Below are positions 44,219 to 53,176 of a stretch of DNA of 64,000 bases, one piece after another. Source of the stretch: Pseudomonadota bacterium (lineage in GTDB: Bacteria; Pseudomonadota; Gammaproteobacteria; Steroidobacterales; Steroidobacteraceae); contig JAJYAM010000005.1 of NCBI GenBank assembly GCA_021779535.1, positions 1-64,000 on the forward strand, in the 5' to 3' direction. Made by a program: the position numbers and the translations under genes. The notes under the pieces were generated by a model. It was not told the DNA's origin. It did no database searches and was given only the letters and a program-made list of their open reading frames with translations. Each line of letters begins with the position of its first letter. Positions within the stretch are counted from its first letter, which is position 1.

Positions 44219-45976
44219 ATGCAAACGCCCGCTCCGCCCGCGACTCAAACGAGATCCTTCGCCGTCGTCTACCTGATCGAGATGTGGGAGCGATTCGGCT
44301 TCTACGGGATGCAGGCGCTGATCGTGTACTACATGGTGCAGCGACTCGGCTTCCCGGACGACCGGGCGAACCTCGTGTGGAGCGCGGCCGCCGCGCTGAT
44401 CTACGTCGCGCCGGCGGTCGGCGGCTGGGTCGGTGACCGGTACCTCGGGACCCGGCGCACGATGCTGGTCGGCGCCGTGGTGCTCGCGCTCGGGTATGCG
44501 TTGATGTCCATACCAAGCGAGGCCACCTGGACGCTGTTCGGAGCGCTCGGCGTGATCGTCGTCGGCAACGGGCTGTTCAAGCCGAACGCGGCGAACCTCG
44601 TCCGCAAGATCTACGAAGGCGACGACGCCAAGATCGACAGCGCGTTCACGATGTACTACATGGCGGTCAACGTCGGTTCGACCGTGTCGATGCTGCTGAC
44701 GCCGTGGATCAAGGACGAGGTGAACCGCACCTACGGCCACAATCTCGGCTGGCACGCCGCGTTCGCGGTTTGCTTCATCGGGCTCGGCATCGGCTTGACG
44801 AACTTCTTCCTGATGCGCAAGGCGATGCAGCACATCGGTTCCGAGCCCGACGCCGCGCCGGCGGTGCCGGGCCGGCTCGCGGCGGTGCTCGCGGGCGCGG
44901 TGCTCTGCGTCGCGCTCTCGGCGGTGGTGCTGCAGTACGAATCGGTCGCGCGGGTGTTCGTCTACGCCGCCGGCGCGGTGTTGCTCGGGATCTTCGTCCA
45001 TCTGATCTCGAACAGCCGCCGCCACGAGCGCGCCGGCCTGGTCGCGGCGCTCGTGCTCGTCGTGCAGACCATCTTCTTCTTCATCTTCTATCAGCAGATG
45101 TCGACGTCGCTCGCGCTGTTCGCGTTGCGCAACGTGGACTGGCACCAGGCCCTGTTCGGGGTCAGGCTGTGGACGTGGACGCCGGCGCAGTACCAGGCGC
45201 TGAATCCGATCTGGATCATGCTGTTGAGCCCGGTGCTCGCGTGGGCCTATGCGCGCGCCGGCGCGCGCGGCAAGGACCTGTCGATCGCGGCCAAGTTCGC
45301 GCTCGGGTTCTCGGTCGTCGCGATCGGTTTCTTCATCTACGGCATCGCCGGGCGCAGCGCCGTGAACGGCATGACCTCGTCCTGGTACATGATCTGGGGC
45401 TACGGCTTCTATTCGCTCGGCGAGCTGCTCGTGAGCGGGCTCGGGCTCGCGATGATCGCGCGCTACATCCCGGAACGCATGGGCGGCTTCATGATGGGCG
45501 CGTATTTCGTCGCGACCGGCATATCGCAGTACCTCGGCGGCGTCGTCGCGAACTTCGCGAGCCTGCCGAGCCGCGTGGCCGAGATCGTGAAGGCGGTCCC
45601 GGTCCGCGGCGCGGGTTGGGTGAGCATGCACTACCCGCAAGCGCTCGCGCTGAAGCTCGACGATTTCCGCGGATGGGTCGGCGCGCTGCCCGTGGACGAC
45701 GCGTCGCAGCTCGCGAGGACGCTCGCGGCCGCGCACGCCGCGCCGTTCGCGGCGCTCCCGGCCGCGACCCAGCAGCGGCTGGTCGAGTTCAGCGACGCGC
45801 TGCACGTCGCGACCCTGCCGGTCTACACCCGCCTGTTCAACGAGCTCGGCTACGCCGCGATCGTTTGCACGCTGATCGCCGCCGCGGCGGTGCCGACCAT
45901 GAAGCGGCTGTCGGCGACCCACGCCGGCGCGCAGCCGCCGGTCGGGCCCCCGGACGCCGTCGACGAAGGACGCTGA
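44219..45976 (+). CDS. POT-family proton-coupled peptide symporter
   Basis: 585-residue di-/tripeptide:H+ symporter. EMWERFGFYGMQALIVYYM holds the proton-coupling ExxER motif; PTR2 signatures are NGLFKPNAANLVRKIYEGDD and FTMYYMAVNVGSTVSMLL. About 14 helices. Compared with the usual ~500 residues it carries a ~90-residue soluble insertion before the final helix (SLPSRVAEIVKAVPVRGAGW to about ATLPVYTRLFNELGY). ATG 44219 is chosen; GTG 44210 is also in frame. Shares a 71-base divergent promoter region with the Asp-box protein. Confidence 0.9.
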   Translation: MQTPAPPATQTRSFAVVYLIEMWERFGFYGMQALIVYYMVQRLGFPDDRANLVWSAAAALIYVAPAVGGWVGDRYLGTRRTMLVGAVVLALGYALMSIPSEATWTLFGALGVIVVGNGLFKPNAANLVRKIYEGDDAKIDSAFTMYYMAVNVGSTVSMLLTPWIKDEVNRTYGHNLGWHAAFAVCFIGLGIGLTNFFLMRKAMQHIGSEPDAAPAVPGRLAAVLAGAVLCVALSAVVLQYESVARVFVYAAGAVLLGIFVHLISNSRRHERAGLVAALVLVVQTIFFFIFYQQMSTSLALFALRNVDWHQALFGVRLWTWTPAQYQALNPIWIMLLSPVLAWAYARAGARGKDLSIAAKFALGFSVVAIGFFIYGIAGRSAVNGMTSSWYMIWGYGFYSLGELLVSGLGLAMIARYIPERMGGFMMGAYFVATGISQYLGGVVANFASLPSRVAEIVKAVPVRGAGWVSMHYPQALALKLDDFRGWVGALPVDDASQLARTLAAAHAAPFAALPAATQQRLVEFSDALHVATLPVYTRLFNELGYAAIVCTLIAAAAVPTMKRLSATHAGAQPPVGPPDAVDEGR

Positions 45977-45989
45977 GTCGGCGCGCGGT

Positions 45990-46020
45990 CGTTCGGCGCG
46001 GCCTCAGGCCGCGCCGAACG
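45990..46020. terminator. Perfect 14-bp hairpin whose loop is the Rieske stop codon
   Basis: Left arm 45990-46003 and right arm 46007-46020 are exact reverse complements (CGTTCGGCGCGGCC and its partner); the 3-base loop 46004-46006 is the TGA stop (read on the minus strand) of the Rieske gene. It lies between convergent POT and Rieske genes and can serve both as a 3' hairpin. Short, not followed by a clear U-run. Confidence 0.65.
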
Positions 46021-47251
46021 CGTCGAGCTCGCCGAGCTCGCGCCGATACCACTCCTGGAAGGTCGCGACCCGGCGCTCGTGCTCCGAGTAGCGGCCCGGC
46101 CGGTAGCGGCTCGATCGGATGCCCGCCTGATTGTTCTCGGTGATCTCCTTGTCCTGCCGCGTCGTCCGGTCCCATCCCCAGATCATCTTCGGCACGTCCA
46201 CGTCCGCCGCCTTGCCGTCGACGAGCCAGGTGAGATCGACGTCGGTCTGCATCGGCCCGCGCGGCGTGAACTGGAACAGCACCGCGAAGTCGTTGGTCGC
46301 GACCAGATGGGTGAACGGGCTGAACGACGCGTACATCCGGCCCTGGTCGCCGCCGAGGCGCTTGCCCATCAGGCAGGCGGCGAAGCGGCCATCCTCGGTC
46401 TCGGTCTCGTAGCCCGGCCGGATCGGACGCTGCAGCAGCAATCGCAGGTGCGAGGACTCCGGCCCGTCGTCGATCGTTCCGATCGGGCGCCCGAGCGCGG
46501 CCGCGCGCCGTTCCCAGGCCTCGAGCTGCGGACGATACGCGTCCACCGCCTGCGCCGGGCCCGAGCTCGGGCCCGCGCCGAACGCGATCAACGCGTCCGC
46601 CGGGTGCATCGAGCAGAACTCGGGATGCGACGGCGTGCAGTGGTAGCATTCGACGAAGTTCTCGACGACCAGCTTCCAGTTCGCGGTCGTCGGATAGGAC
46701 GCCCGATGCGCGATCCTCGCGTCCGCGAAGCCGTGGAAATCGAGGTACGGGTCCATCGCGCCGAAGCTCGCATCGAAATCGACGGGCTCGTGCTCGCTCA
46801 GGTTCACGAACACGAAGCCGTGGAACACCCGGACGTGGCAGCGATGCAATCCGTGGTCGGCCTTCGAGAAATCGGCCGGCATCAGCCGCGCGGCGAGCAA
46901 CGCGCCGTCGAGGCCGTACGACCACGCATGGTACGGACAGGTGAGGCGCTGCACGTGGCCGGCGGCTTCGGTGCAGATCAACGAGCCGCGATGCCGGCAC
47001 ACGTTGTAGAACGCGTTGATCGATCCCGCGTCGCCACGCACGACGATGATCGACTCCGGTCCGACCCGGAACAGGAAGTAGTCGCCCTTGCGGCGCAGCG
47101 AGTCGACGTGCCCCGCGGCGATCCACTTGCGGTTCACGATGCGCGCGAGATCGCGCTGGTACGCGTCCTCGGCACAGTAGTACTCGCGCTCCAGGCTGAA
47201 GAGCGCCGGGGCGGGGGCCCGCTCCGCGGCGCTCGTGCTCGACGTCGTCAC
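46004..47251 (-). CDS. Rieske non-heme iron oxygenase, glycine-betaine/quaternary-amine type (alpha subunit)
   Basis: 415 residues, GbcA/stachydrine-demethylase-like. Rieske [2Fe-2S] ligands C85, H87, C105 and H108 (CRHRGS...CPYHAW); mononuclear iron in ENFVECYHCTPSHPEF (H204, H209). These enzymes remove N-methyl groups from betaines as formaldehyde, using a separate reductase. GTG 47251 has GGAGGA six bases upstream and lies 19 bases after the first flavoprotein stop. Together with two DMGDH-like enzymes the likely pathway is betaine to dimethylglycine to sarcosine to glycine, but proline betaine or carnitine are alternatives. No reductase (GbcB) gene is in the window. Confidence 0.85.
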   Translation of the reverse strand: MTTSSTSAAERAPAPALFSLEREYYCAEDAYQRDLARIVNRKWIAAGHVDSLRRKGDYFLFRVGPESIIVVRGDAGSINAFYNVCRHRGSLICTEAAGHVQRLTCPYHAWSYGLDGALLAARLMPADFSKADHGLHRCHVRVFHGFVFVNLSEHEPVDFDASFGAMDPYLDFHGFADARIAHRASYPTTANWKLVVENFVECYHCTPSHPEFCSMHPADALIAFGAGPSSGPAQAVDAYRPQLEAWERRAAALGRPIGTIDDGPESSHLRLLLQRPIRPGYETETEDGRFAACLMGKRLGGDQGRMYASFSPFTHLVATNDFAVLFQFTPRGPMQTDVDLTWLVDGKAADVDVPKMIWGWDRTTRQDKEITENNQAGIRSSRYRPGRYSEHERRVATFQEWYRRELGELDAFGAA

Positions 47252-47270
47252 TCGATGTCCTCCACCGGGC

Positions 47271-49718
47271 TCAGGCCCGGATCCGCTGATTCCGCGGGTC
47301 GTACAGGGGTTGCAGCGACGCGGTCGTCGCGTAGCGCCGGCCGGCGATCTCGATCTCATGGTCGCGCGCGCCGATCGCGTCGAACGGCGCGCCGTCGGGC
47401 AGGCTGACGTAGCCGAGGCCGACCGCGGCGCCGAGCGAATGCGCGAACATTCCCGAGCGCACGTGCCCGACCAGCGCGTCCGCGCGCCATATCGGCTCGT
47501 TGTGGTACAGCAGCGGCTCCGGCGAATCGAGCTTGAACTGCACGAGCCGGCGGCGGACGCCGGCGCTGCGCTGCTCGAGCAGCGCGTCCCGGCCGATGAA
47601 GCCGCCCGGCTTGTCGAACTTCACCGCGAAACCGAGGCCCGCCTCGAGCGGCGTCTCCTCGTCGGTGATGTCGTGGCCCCAATGCCGGTAGGCCTTCTCG
47701 ATGCGCAGCGAGTTCAGCGCGTGGTAGCCCGCGTGCACGAGGCCGAATGCGGCGCCCGCGCCGGTCAGCTCCTCGTAGACACCGGTCATGAACTCGGTCG
47801 GGACGTAGAGCTCCCAGCCGAGCTCGCCGACGTAGGTGATCCGGGTCGCGCGAACCAGCGCGTAGCCGAGCTCGATCGTGCGGCTGGTCGCGAACGGGAA
47901 CGCCGCGTTCCCGAGGTCGTCCGGCGTCAGGGACTGCAGGAACTCGCGCGACCGCGGACCCATCACCGAGATCACCCCGAAACCGGACGTCACGTTGGTG
48001 AGCACGCAGTTCGCCCCGGGCTCGATGTGCCGCCGGAGCCAGTCGAAGTCGCGCGTCTCGGTCTCGGCCCCGCCGACGATCATGAACGCGTCGTGCGCGA
48101 GCCGGGTGATCGTCAGGTCCGCCTCGATGCCGCCGCGCTCGTTGAGCCACTGCGTGTACACGACCCGGCCGGGCGCGACGTCGACGTCGTTCGCCGAGAC
48201 CCGGTTCAGCACCCGCACCGCGTCGGCCCCTTCCAGCCGGAATTTCGCGAACGAGGACTGGTCGAACAGCCCGACCGCGGAGCGCACCGCGAGGTGCTCG
48301 CGGGCGCTGTGCTCGAACCAGTTCTGGCGGCCGTAGCTGTATTCGTACCGGGGTTCGGTGCCCGGCGGCGCGTACCAGTTCGCACGCTCCCACCCGAACG
48401 CCTCGCCGAAGCACGCGCCCGCGGCGGCGAGCCGGTCGTGCAGCGCCGAGCGGCGCACCCCGCGCGCGGTCTCGTACTGCCGGAACGGCCAGTGGGTCGC
48501 GTACAGCAGCCCGAGGCTCTCGCGAACCCGGGCGCGCAGGTACTTGCGGTTCGCCTGGAACGGCAGGTTCCGCCGGACGTCGACCTCCCACAGGTCGACC
48601 GGCGGATGGCCGTCGCGTATCCACTCGGCGACGACCTTGCCGACGCCGCCCGCGGACTGCAGGCCGATCGAGTTCATGCCGGCGGCGACGAAACAATTCG
48701 CGAGCTCCGGCGATTCGCCGAGGTGGTAGCGCACGTCCGGCGTGAAGCTCTCCGGCCCGCAGAAGAACTTCTGCAGCCCGGCGCCCTCGAGCGCCGGGAT
48801 GCGGCGCATCGCGTCGACCAGCACCGGCTCGAAATGCGCGAAGTCGCCGGCGATCTCGCCGAACTCGAAGTCCTCCGGGATCCCGTCCATCCCCCAGGGG
48901 CGCGCCTGCGGCTCGAACGCGCCGACGAGGAGCTTGCCCGCGTCCTGCTTGAAATAGCTGCAATGGTCGTAGTCCCGCAGCACCGGCAGATCGGGGTGCA
49001 GCCCCGCGACGTCCTTGAACAGCGCGTAGTAGTGCTCGCAGGCCTGCAGCGGCACGGTCACGCCGATGCTCGCGGCGAGATCGCGGGTCCACAGTCCGCC
49101 GCAGAGCACGACGGTCTGCGCATCGATGCGCCCCGCCTCCGTCTCGACGCCGGTCACCCGCCGGCCGTCGTGGTGGATCCGGGTGACCTTGACGTTCTGG
49201 TGGATCGCGACGCCCCTGTTACGCGCGCCCTTCGCGAGCGCCTGGGTGATGTCGACCGCGTTCGCGTAGCCGTCGCTCGGGATGTGGATGCCGCCGATCA
49301 CGTCGGAGAGCTCCGCGATCGGGTAGAGCGCGCGGATCTCGTCGCGGCCGACGACGTCGACGCGCAGCCCGAACACCTTCGCCATCGAGGCGTTGCGCCG
49401 CAATTCCTCCATGCGCGCAGCGGTCGTCGCGAGCGAGATCGATCCGCACTGCCGGTAGCCGGTCGCCTGGCCGGTCTCGGCCTCGAGACCGCGGTACAGT
49501 TCCGACGTGTAGCGCGCGAGCTGCGTCATGTTGATCGACTGGCGCAGCTGCCCGACGAGGCCCGCGGCGTGCCAGGTGGTACCGCTGGTGAGCTGCTTTC
49601 GCTCGAGCAGCACGACGTCGCTCCAGCCGAGCTTGCCGAGGTGGTAGGCGATCGAGCAGCCGATCACCCCGCCGCCGACGATCACGACGCGCGCGCGCGC
49701 GGGAAGTTCGTTCGCCAT
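47271..49718 (-). CDS. Dimethylglycine/sarcosine dehydrogenase-type FAD enzyme with GcvT domain (copy 1)
   Basis: 815 residues: FAD-binding oxidoreductase domain (GGGVIG, 15-20; TSGTTWHAAG with H50, the position that carries covalent FAD in mammalian DMGDH/SARDH), a middle FAO domain, then a GcvT-like folate-binding domain (about 430-720; VISVMGPRSREFLQSLTPDDL, YVGELGWELYVPTEF) and its C-terminal cap. Demethylates N-methylated glycines, passing the methyl to tetrahydrofolate. Lies between the Rieske gene and the second copy (3-base gap to it). About 30-40 % like its neighbour by eye, so an old duplication with probably different substrates. Confidence 0.87.
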   Translation of the reverse strand: MANELPARARVVIVGGGVIGCSIAYHLGKLGWSDVVLLERKQLTSGTTWHAAGLVGQLRQSINMTQLARYTSELYRGLEAETGQATGYRQCGSISLATTAARMEELRRNASMAKVFGLRVDVVGRDEIRALYPIAELSDVIGGIHIPSDGYANAVDITQALAKGARNRGVAIHQNVKVTRIHHDGRRVTGVETEAGRIDAQTVVLCGGLWTRDLAASIGVTVPLQACEHYYALFKDVAGLHPDLPVLRDYDHCSYFKQDAGKLLVGAFEPQARPWGMDGIPEDFEFGEIAGDFAHFEPVLVDAMRRIPALEGAGLQKFFCGPESFTPDVRYHLGESPELANCFVAAGMNSIGLQSAGGVGKVVAEWIRDGHPPVDLWEVDVRRNLPFQANRKYLRARVRESLGLLYATHWPFRQYETARGVRRSALHDRLAAAGACFGEAFGWERANWYAPPGTEPRYEYSYGRQNWFEHSAREHLAVRSAVGLFDQSSFAKFRLEGADAVRVLNRVSANDVDVAPGRVVYTQWLNERGGIEADLTITRLAHDAFMIVGGAETETRDFDWLRRHIEPGANCVLTNVTSGFGVISVMGPRSREFLQSLTPDDLGNAAFPFATSRTIELGYALVRATRITYVGELGWELYVPTEFMTGVYEELTGAGAAFGLVHAGYHALNSLRIEKAYRHWGHDITDEETPLEAGLGFAVKFDKPGGFIGRDALLEQRSAGVRRRLVQFKLDSPEPLLYHNEPIWRADALVGHVRSGMFAHSLGAAVGLGYVSLPDGAPFDAIGARDHEIEIAGRRYATTASLQPLYDPRNQRIRA

Positions 49719-49721
49719 CGT

Positions 49722-52139
49722 TCAGACCCTCATCCGCGCGTTGTCGGGATCGAACGCCGGACGCTCGAGCACGACCGCCGGCCGCCGCTCGCCCTGCAGC
49801 AGCAGCTCGAAGCGCGTCCCGGGCGCCGCGAACCGCGGGTCGACGCACGCGAACGCCAGGCTCTTCGCGACGCGGTGCCCGTAGCCGCCCGACGTCGTCA
49901 GGCCGATGCAGCGGTCGTCGAGCAACACCGGTTCGGCGCCGCGCGCGTCGGTGTCGCGCGCATCGACCTCGAGGTAGACGATCCGCAGCGGCCGCGGCGC
50001 GGCGTCGCGGGTCGCCGCCTTGCCGACGAAGTCCTCCTTGCCGAAGTCGATGAAGCGCGCCATGTCGGCCTCGAGCAGGTTGAGTTCGTTGGTGAGCTCG
50101 GTGCTCCAGGCCTTGTAGCCCTTCTCGATCCGCATCGTGTTGACCGCGTACAGGCCGTAGTCGGCGATGCCCGTCCGCTGGCCCGCGTCCCAGAGCGCGT
50201 CGTAGATCGTCGTGATCGAATCCATCGGCGCGTGCAGCTCCCAGCCGAGCTCGCCGACGTAACTGACCCGCAGCGCGCGCACCGGCCGGCCGGCGACCGC
50301 GATCTCGCGCGCCGACAGCCAGCGGAAGCCGGCGTTCGACAGGTCCGCGTCGGTGAGCGCCGCGAGCAGTTCCCGCGAACGCGGTCCGGACAGCACGAGA
50401 ACGCCGTAGTCGGCGGTCACGTTCGTGACCGCGACGCGCTCGCCGGGCCGCAGGCTCTGGTTCAGCAGGTCGAGATCGCGCAACTCCGCGGCCGCGGCCG
50501 ACAGCGCGTAGAAGCGGTCGTCCGCGAGACGGCTCACGGTCATCTCGCCGGCGATCCGTCCGCCGCGCGACAGCGGATGCACGAGCGCGATGCCGCCCGG
50601 CTTGCGCGGCATCCGGTTCGCGCACACCCGGTTCAGGAACGCCTCGGCGTCCGGGCCGGTGACCTCGAACTTCGCGAAACCGCTGAGGTCGAGCACCCCG
50701 ACGCGCTCGTGCACGGCCGCGACCTCGGCGCCGACGACGTCGAACACGTTGTTGCGCGCGTAGCCCGGCTGCTCCACGCGGCCGTCGAGCGAGAACCACT
50801 TCGGCCGCTCCCAGCCGAAGGTCTCGGTGTAGACGCAGCCGTGGCTCGCGAGCTTCGCGTACAGGGGGCTGACCTTGCGCGGCCGGCCGTCCGGCTCCTC
50901 CTCCCCGGGGAGGCGCGTCGTGAAGGTCGTGCGATAGTCGAGGAACACCTTCGCGCGCACGTAGGCTGCGTCCGCGAACCCGCCGAAGCGGCGCGGATCG
51001 AACTCGGTCATGTTGATCTCGGCGTCGCCGTGCACCATCCACTGCGCGAGATACTTGCCGCAGCCGCCGCCCTGCGCGATCCCGAACGAGGTGCCGCAGC
51101 AGTCCCAGAAATTCGGCAGTCCGGCGACCGGCCCGAGCAGCGGGGCGCCGTCGGGGGTGTGCGGGATCGCCCCGTTGATCACCCGGCGGATCCCGGCGTC
51201 GCCGAAGATCGGCATCCGCTCGATCGCGCGCTCGAGCCACGGTCCGATCCGGTCGAGGTCGTCCGGGAACAGCTCGTTCGAGGCCTCCCAGGCCGGATGG
51301 CCCTGCGGCGCCCACGCCTCGCGCAGATCGCTGTGCTCGTACACGCCGATCAGCCCGGATTTCTGTTCCTGCCGGAAGTAGCCGGACGCGTAGGAATCGC
51401 GCATCACCGGGATCTCGACGCCGCGCTCCGCGAACGCCTTGATCGGATGGGTCACGACGTAGTGGTGCTGCATGTTCGTGATCGGCGCGTCGGCCCCGAC
51501 CATCTCGGCGACCTGCCGCGCGTAACAGCCGGCGGCGTTGACGACGACCTCCGCGACGATCGGCCCGTGCTCGGTCGCGACCTCCCACTCCCCGCTCGCG
51601 CGCCGGGTGATCCCGGTGACCCGGTTGTGGCGCAGGACCGTGACGCCGAGGTCACGCGCGCCTTTCGCGAGCGCGTTGCAGAGTCCGGCGGGGTCGCCGT
51701 GGCCGTCGTCCTGGGTCCACGCCGCCGCGATCACCCCGTCGGTCGTGAGGTACGGATTCAGGCGTTTGATCTCGTCGATCCCGACGATCTCCATCCGGAA
51801 GCCGATGTTGCGCGCATACCCGAGCACCCGCTCGAGCCACGCGAGTTCGGCGGCATTGTTCGCGAGCCGCAGCCCGCCGCTGCCGTGCCAGCTCACGTAC
51901 TGCCCGGTCAACGCCTCGAGGCGCGGATAGAGCTGGTTGCTGTACGCGTGGATCTTCGCGAGGTTGTAGCTGCCGGTGATGCTCGGACACTGGCCCGCGG
52001 CGTGCCAGGTGGAGCCGGACGTCAACTCGTGCTTCTCGACGATCACGACGTCGGTCGAACCTTCGAGCGCGAGGTGATAGGCGAGGCTGGCACCCATGAT
52101 GCCGCCGCCGACGATGACGGTCTGTGCGTGTGTTTTCAT
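49722..52139 (-). CDS. Dimethylglycine/sarcosine dehydrogenase-type FAD enzyme with GcvT domain (copy 2)
   Basis: 805 residues, same architecture as copy 1: VIVGGGIMGASLAYHLALEG at the N terminus, SGSTWHAAGQ with H46 as the covalent-FAD position, FAO middle domain, then GcvT (YGVLVLSGPRSRELLAALTD, YVGELGWELHAPMDS) and C-terminal barrel. First gene of the operon, ATG 52139, divergent from the LysR gene. A genuine DMGDH keeps SGSTWHAAG exactly as here, so copy 2 is the better dimethylglycine dehydrogenase candidate and copy 1 may be the sarcosine enzyme; that split is inference. Confidence 0.87.
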   Translation of the reverse strand: MKTHAQTVIVGGGIMGASLAYHLALEGSTDVVIVEKHELTSGSTWHAAGQCPSITGSYNLAKIHAYSNQLYPRLEALTGQYVSWHGSGGLRLANNAAELAWLERVLGYARNIGFRMEIVGIDEIKRLNPYLTTDGVIAAAWTQDDGHGDPAGLCNALAKGARDLGVTVLRHNRVTGITRRASGEWEVATEHGPIVAEVVVNAAGCYARQVAEMVGADAPITNMQHHYVVTHPIKAFAERGVEIPVMRDSYASGYFRQEQKSGLIGVYEHSDLREAWAPQGHPAWEASNELFPDDLDRIGPWLERAIERMPIFGDAGIRRVINGAIPHTPDGAPLLGPVAGLPNFWDCCGTSFGIAQGGGCGKYLAQWMVHGDAEINMTEFDPRRFGGFADAAYVRAKVFLDYRTTFTTRLPGEEEPDGRPRKVSPLYAKLASHGCVYTETFGWERPKWFSLDGRVEQPGYARNNVFDVVGAEVAAVHERVGVLDLSGFAKFEVTGPDAEAFLNRVCANRMPRKPGGIALVHPLSRGGRIAGEMTVSRLADDRFYALSAAAAELRDLDLLNQSLRPGERVAVTNVTADYGVLVLSGPRSRELLAALTDADLSNAGFRWLSAREIAVAGRPVRALRVSYVGELGWELHAPMDSITTIYDALWDAGQRTGIADYGLYAVNTMRIEKGYKAWSTELTNELNLLEADMARFIDFGKEDFVGKAATRDAAPRPLRIVYLEVDARDTDARGAEPVLLDDRCIGLTTSGGYGHRVAKSLAFACVDPRFAAPGTRFELLLQGERRPAVVLERPAFDPDNARMRV

Positions 52140-52248
52140 GCGATGAGACGGGCTCCCGGGAGCGGTTGACGACGATAAATTGAGCCTTGCTCGACAGACA
52201 AACGAATATTTTGATACCTTAGACCCGGTTTTTTTCGGGCGCTCCCCC
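52140..52248. promoter_or_regulatory. Divergent operator/promoter region of the demethylation operon
   Basis: Unusually A+T-rich 109 bases between the flavoprotein and LysR starts. TTGAGC-CTT-GCTCGA (52180-52194) is a near-perfect dyad of the size a LysR dimer binds; ATATTTTGATACC follows. On the minus strand TTGTCT then 17 bases to TTATCG could be a promoter for the operon. Read as coding sequence it would be an atypical N-terminal extension of the LysR protein, which is why the regulator is started at 52249. Confidence 0.55.
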
Positions 52249-53163
52249 TTGAATCGGACCAAACCGCTGGTCGGCCTGCCGACCTTGACGTGGCTGCGCG
52301 CGTTCGAGGCCGCCGCGCGTACCTCGAGTTTCAGCGCCGCCGCGACCGAGCTGAATCTCACCTCCGGCGCGATCAGCTACCAGATCCGCGCGCTCGAGCG
52401 TCACCTCGGGTTCGCGCTGTTCGAGCGGCTCCCGCGCGGGGTGCGCCTGACGCCGATGGGGGTCGCGTACCTGCCGCCGGTGCGCAAGGCGTTCGAGGAG
52501 CTCGCGGACTCGACGCTCGGCCTGTTCGGCGGCGACGCGCGGGCCCAGATCACCGTGCACGCGCCGGTGAGCCTCGCCGCATTGTGGCTCGCCCCCCACT
52601 TGCCGTCGTTCGCCGCGGCGCATCCCGCGATCGACGTGCGGCTGTGCTCCGTGGTCTGGGACAACGCCGCGCCCGACGAGTCCACCGACCTCGAGATACG
52701 CTATGGCGACGGCCGCTGGCTCGGTTATCGCGCGGAGCGCTTCCTGAACCAGGGAATCCTCGCGGTCTGCAGCCCGAAGCTGCGGCGCGGCGCGGCCGAC
52801 GAGGCCGCCTCGGCCGCGCTCCTCGCGCGCCATCCGATTCACATCATGGGCTACGAGGATCACTGGCTGAGCGCGCGCCGCGAGCTGGGGCTCCGCGACG
52901 CCGAGACGCATCGCGGACCGACCGTGGACACCTCGGTCGCCGCGCTCGAACTCGCCGCGAACGGCATGGGTTGCGCGCTCGCGCACCGGATCTTCGCGGC
53001 GCCGTACCTGCGTGCCGGCCGGCTGGTCACGGTCATCGACCGGGAATTCCGCGACCGCCGCTCGTATTTCGTCGTCGTGCCCGAGCGGCCGCGCCGGGTA
53101 CGCCGCGAAGTCGAGTCGTTCCGTGACTGGTTGCTCGAGCTCGCCGCCGCCGAGATCGCCTGA
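52249..53163 (+). CDS. LysR-family regulator, GcvA-like
   Basis: 304 residues. N-terminal winged helix-turn-helix: LTWLRAFEAAARTSSFSAAA, then ELNLTSGAISYQIRALERHL (typical of GcvA-type members), LFERLPRGVRLTPMG; C-terminal periplasmic-binding-like effector domain. Divergent from the demethylation operon and likely its regulator, responding to a methylated amine or glycine derivative. TTG 52249 gives the usual distance to the HTH; a TTG at 52180 in the same frame would start inside the dyad and add atypical sequence. No clear Shine-Dalgarno is present, so the start is uncertain by some codons. Confidence 0.83.
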   Translation: MNRTKPLVGLPTLTWLRAFEAAARTSSFSAAATELNLTSGAISYQIRALERHLGFALFERLPRGVRLTPMGVAYLPPVRKAFEELADSTLGLFGGDARAQITVHAPVSLAALWLAPHLPSFAAAHPAIDVRLCSVVWDNAAPDESTDLEIRYGDGRWLGYRAERFLNQGILAVCSPKLRRGAADEAASAALLARHPIHIMGYEDHWLSARRELGLRDAETHRGPTVDTSVAALELAANGMGCALAHRIFAAPYLRAGRLVTVIDREFRDRRSYFVVVPERPRRVRREVESFRDWLLELAAAEIA

Positions 53164-53176
53164 GCCGCGGCGCGCC

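Noticed and set aside
47235-52169. A ~1640-codon plus-strand open frame opposite the two DMGDH-like genes
   Set aside because: Composition is typical of antisense frames in G+C-rich DNA, with no recognisable domain; the minus-strand enzymes are unmistakable.
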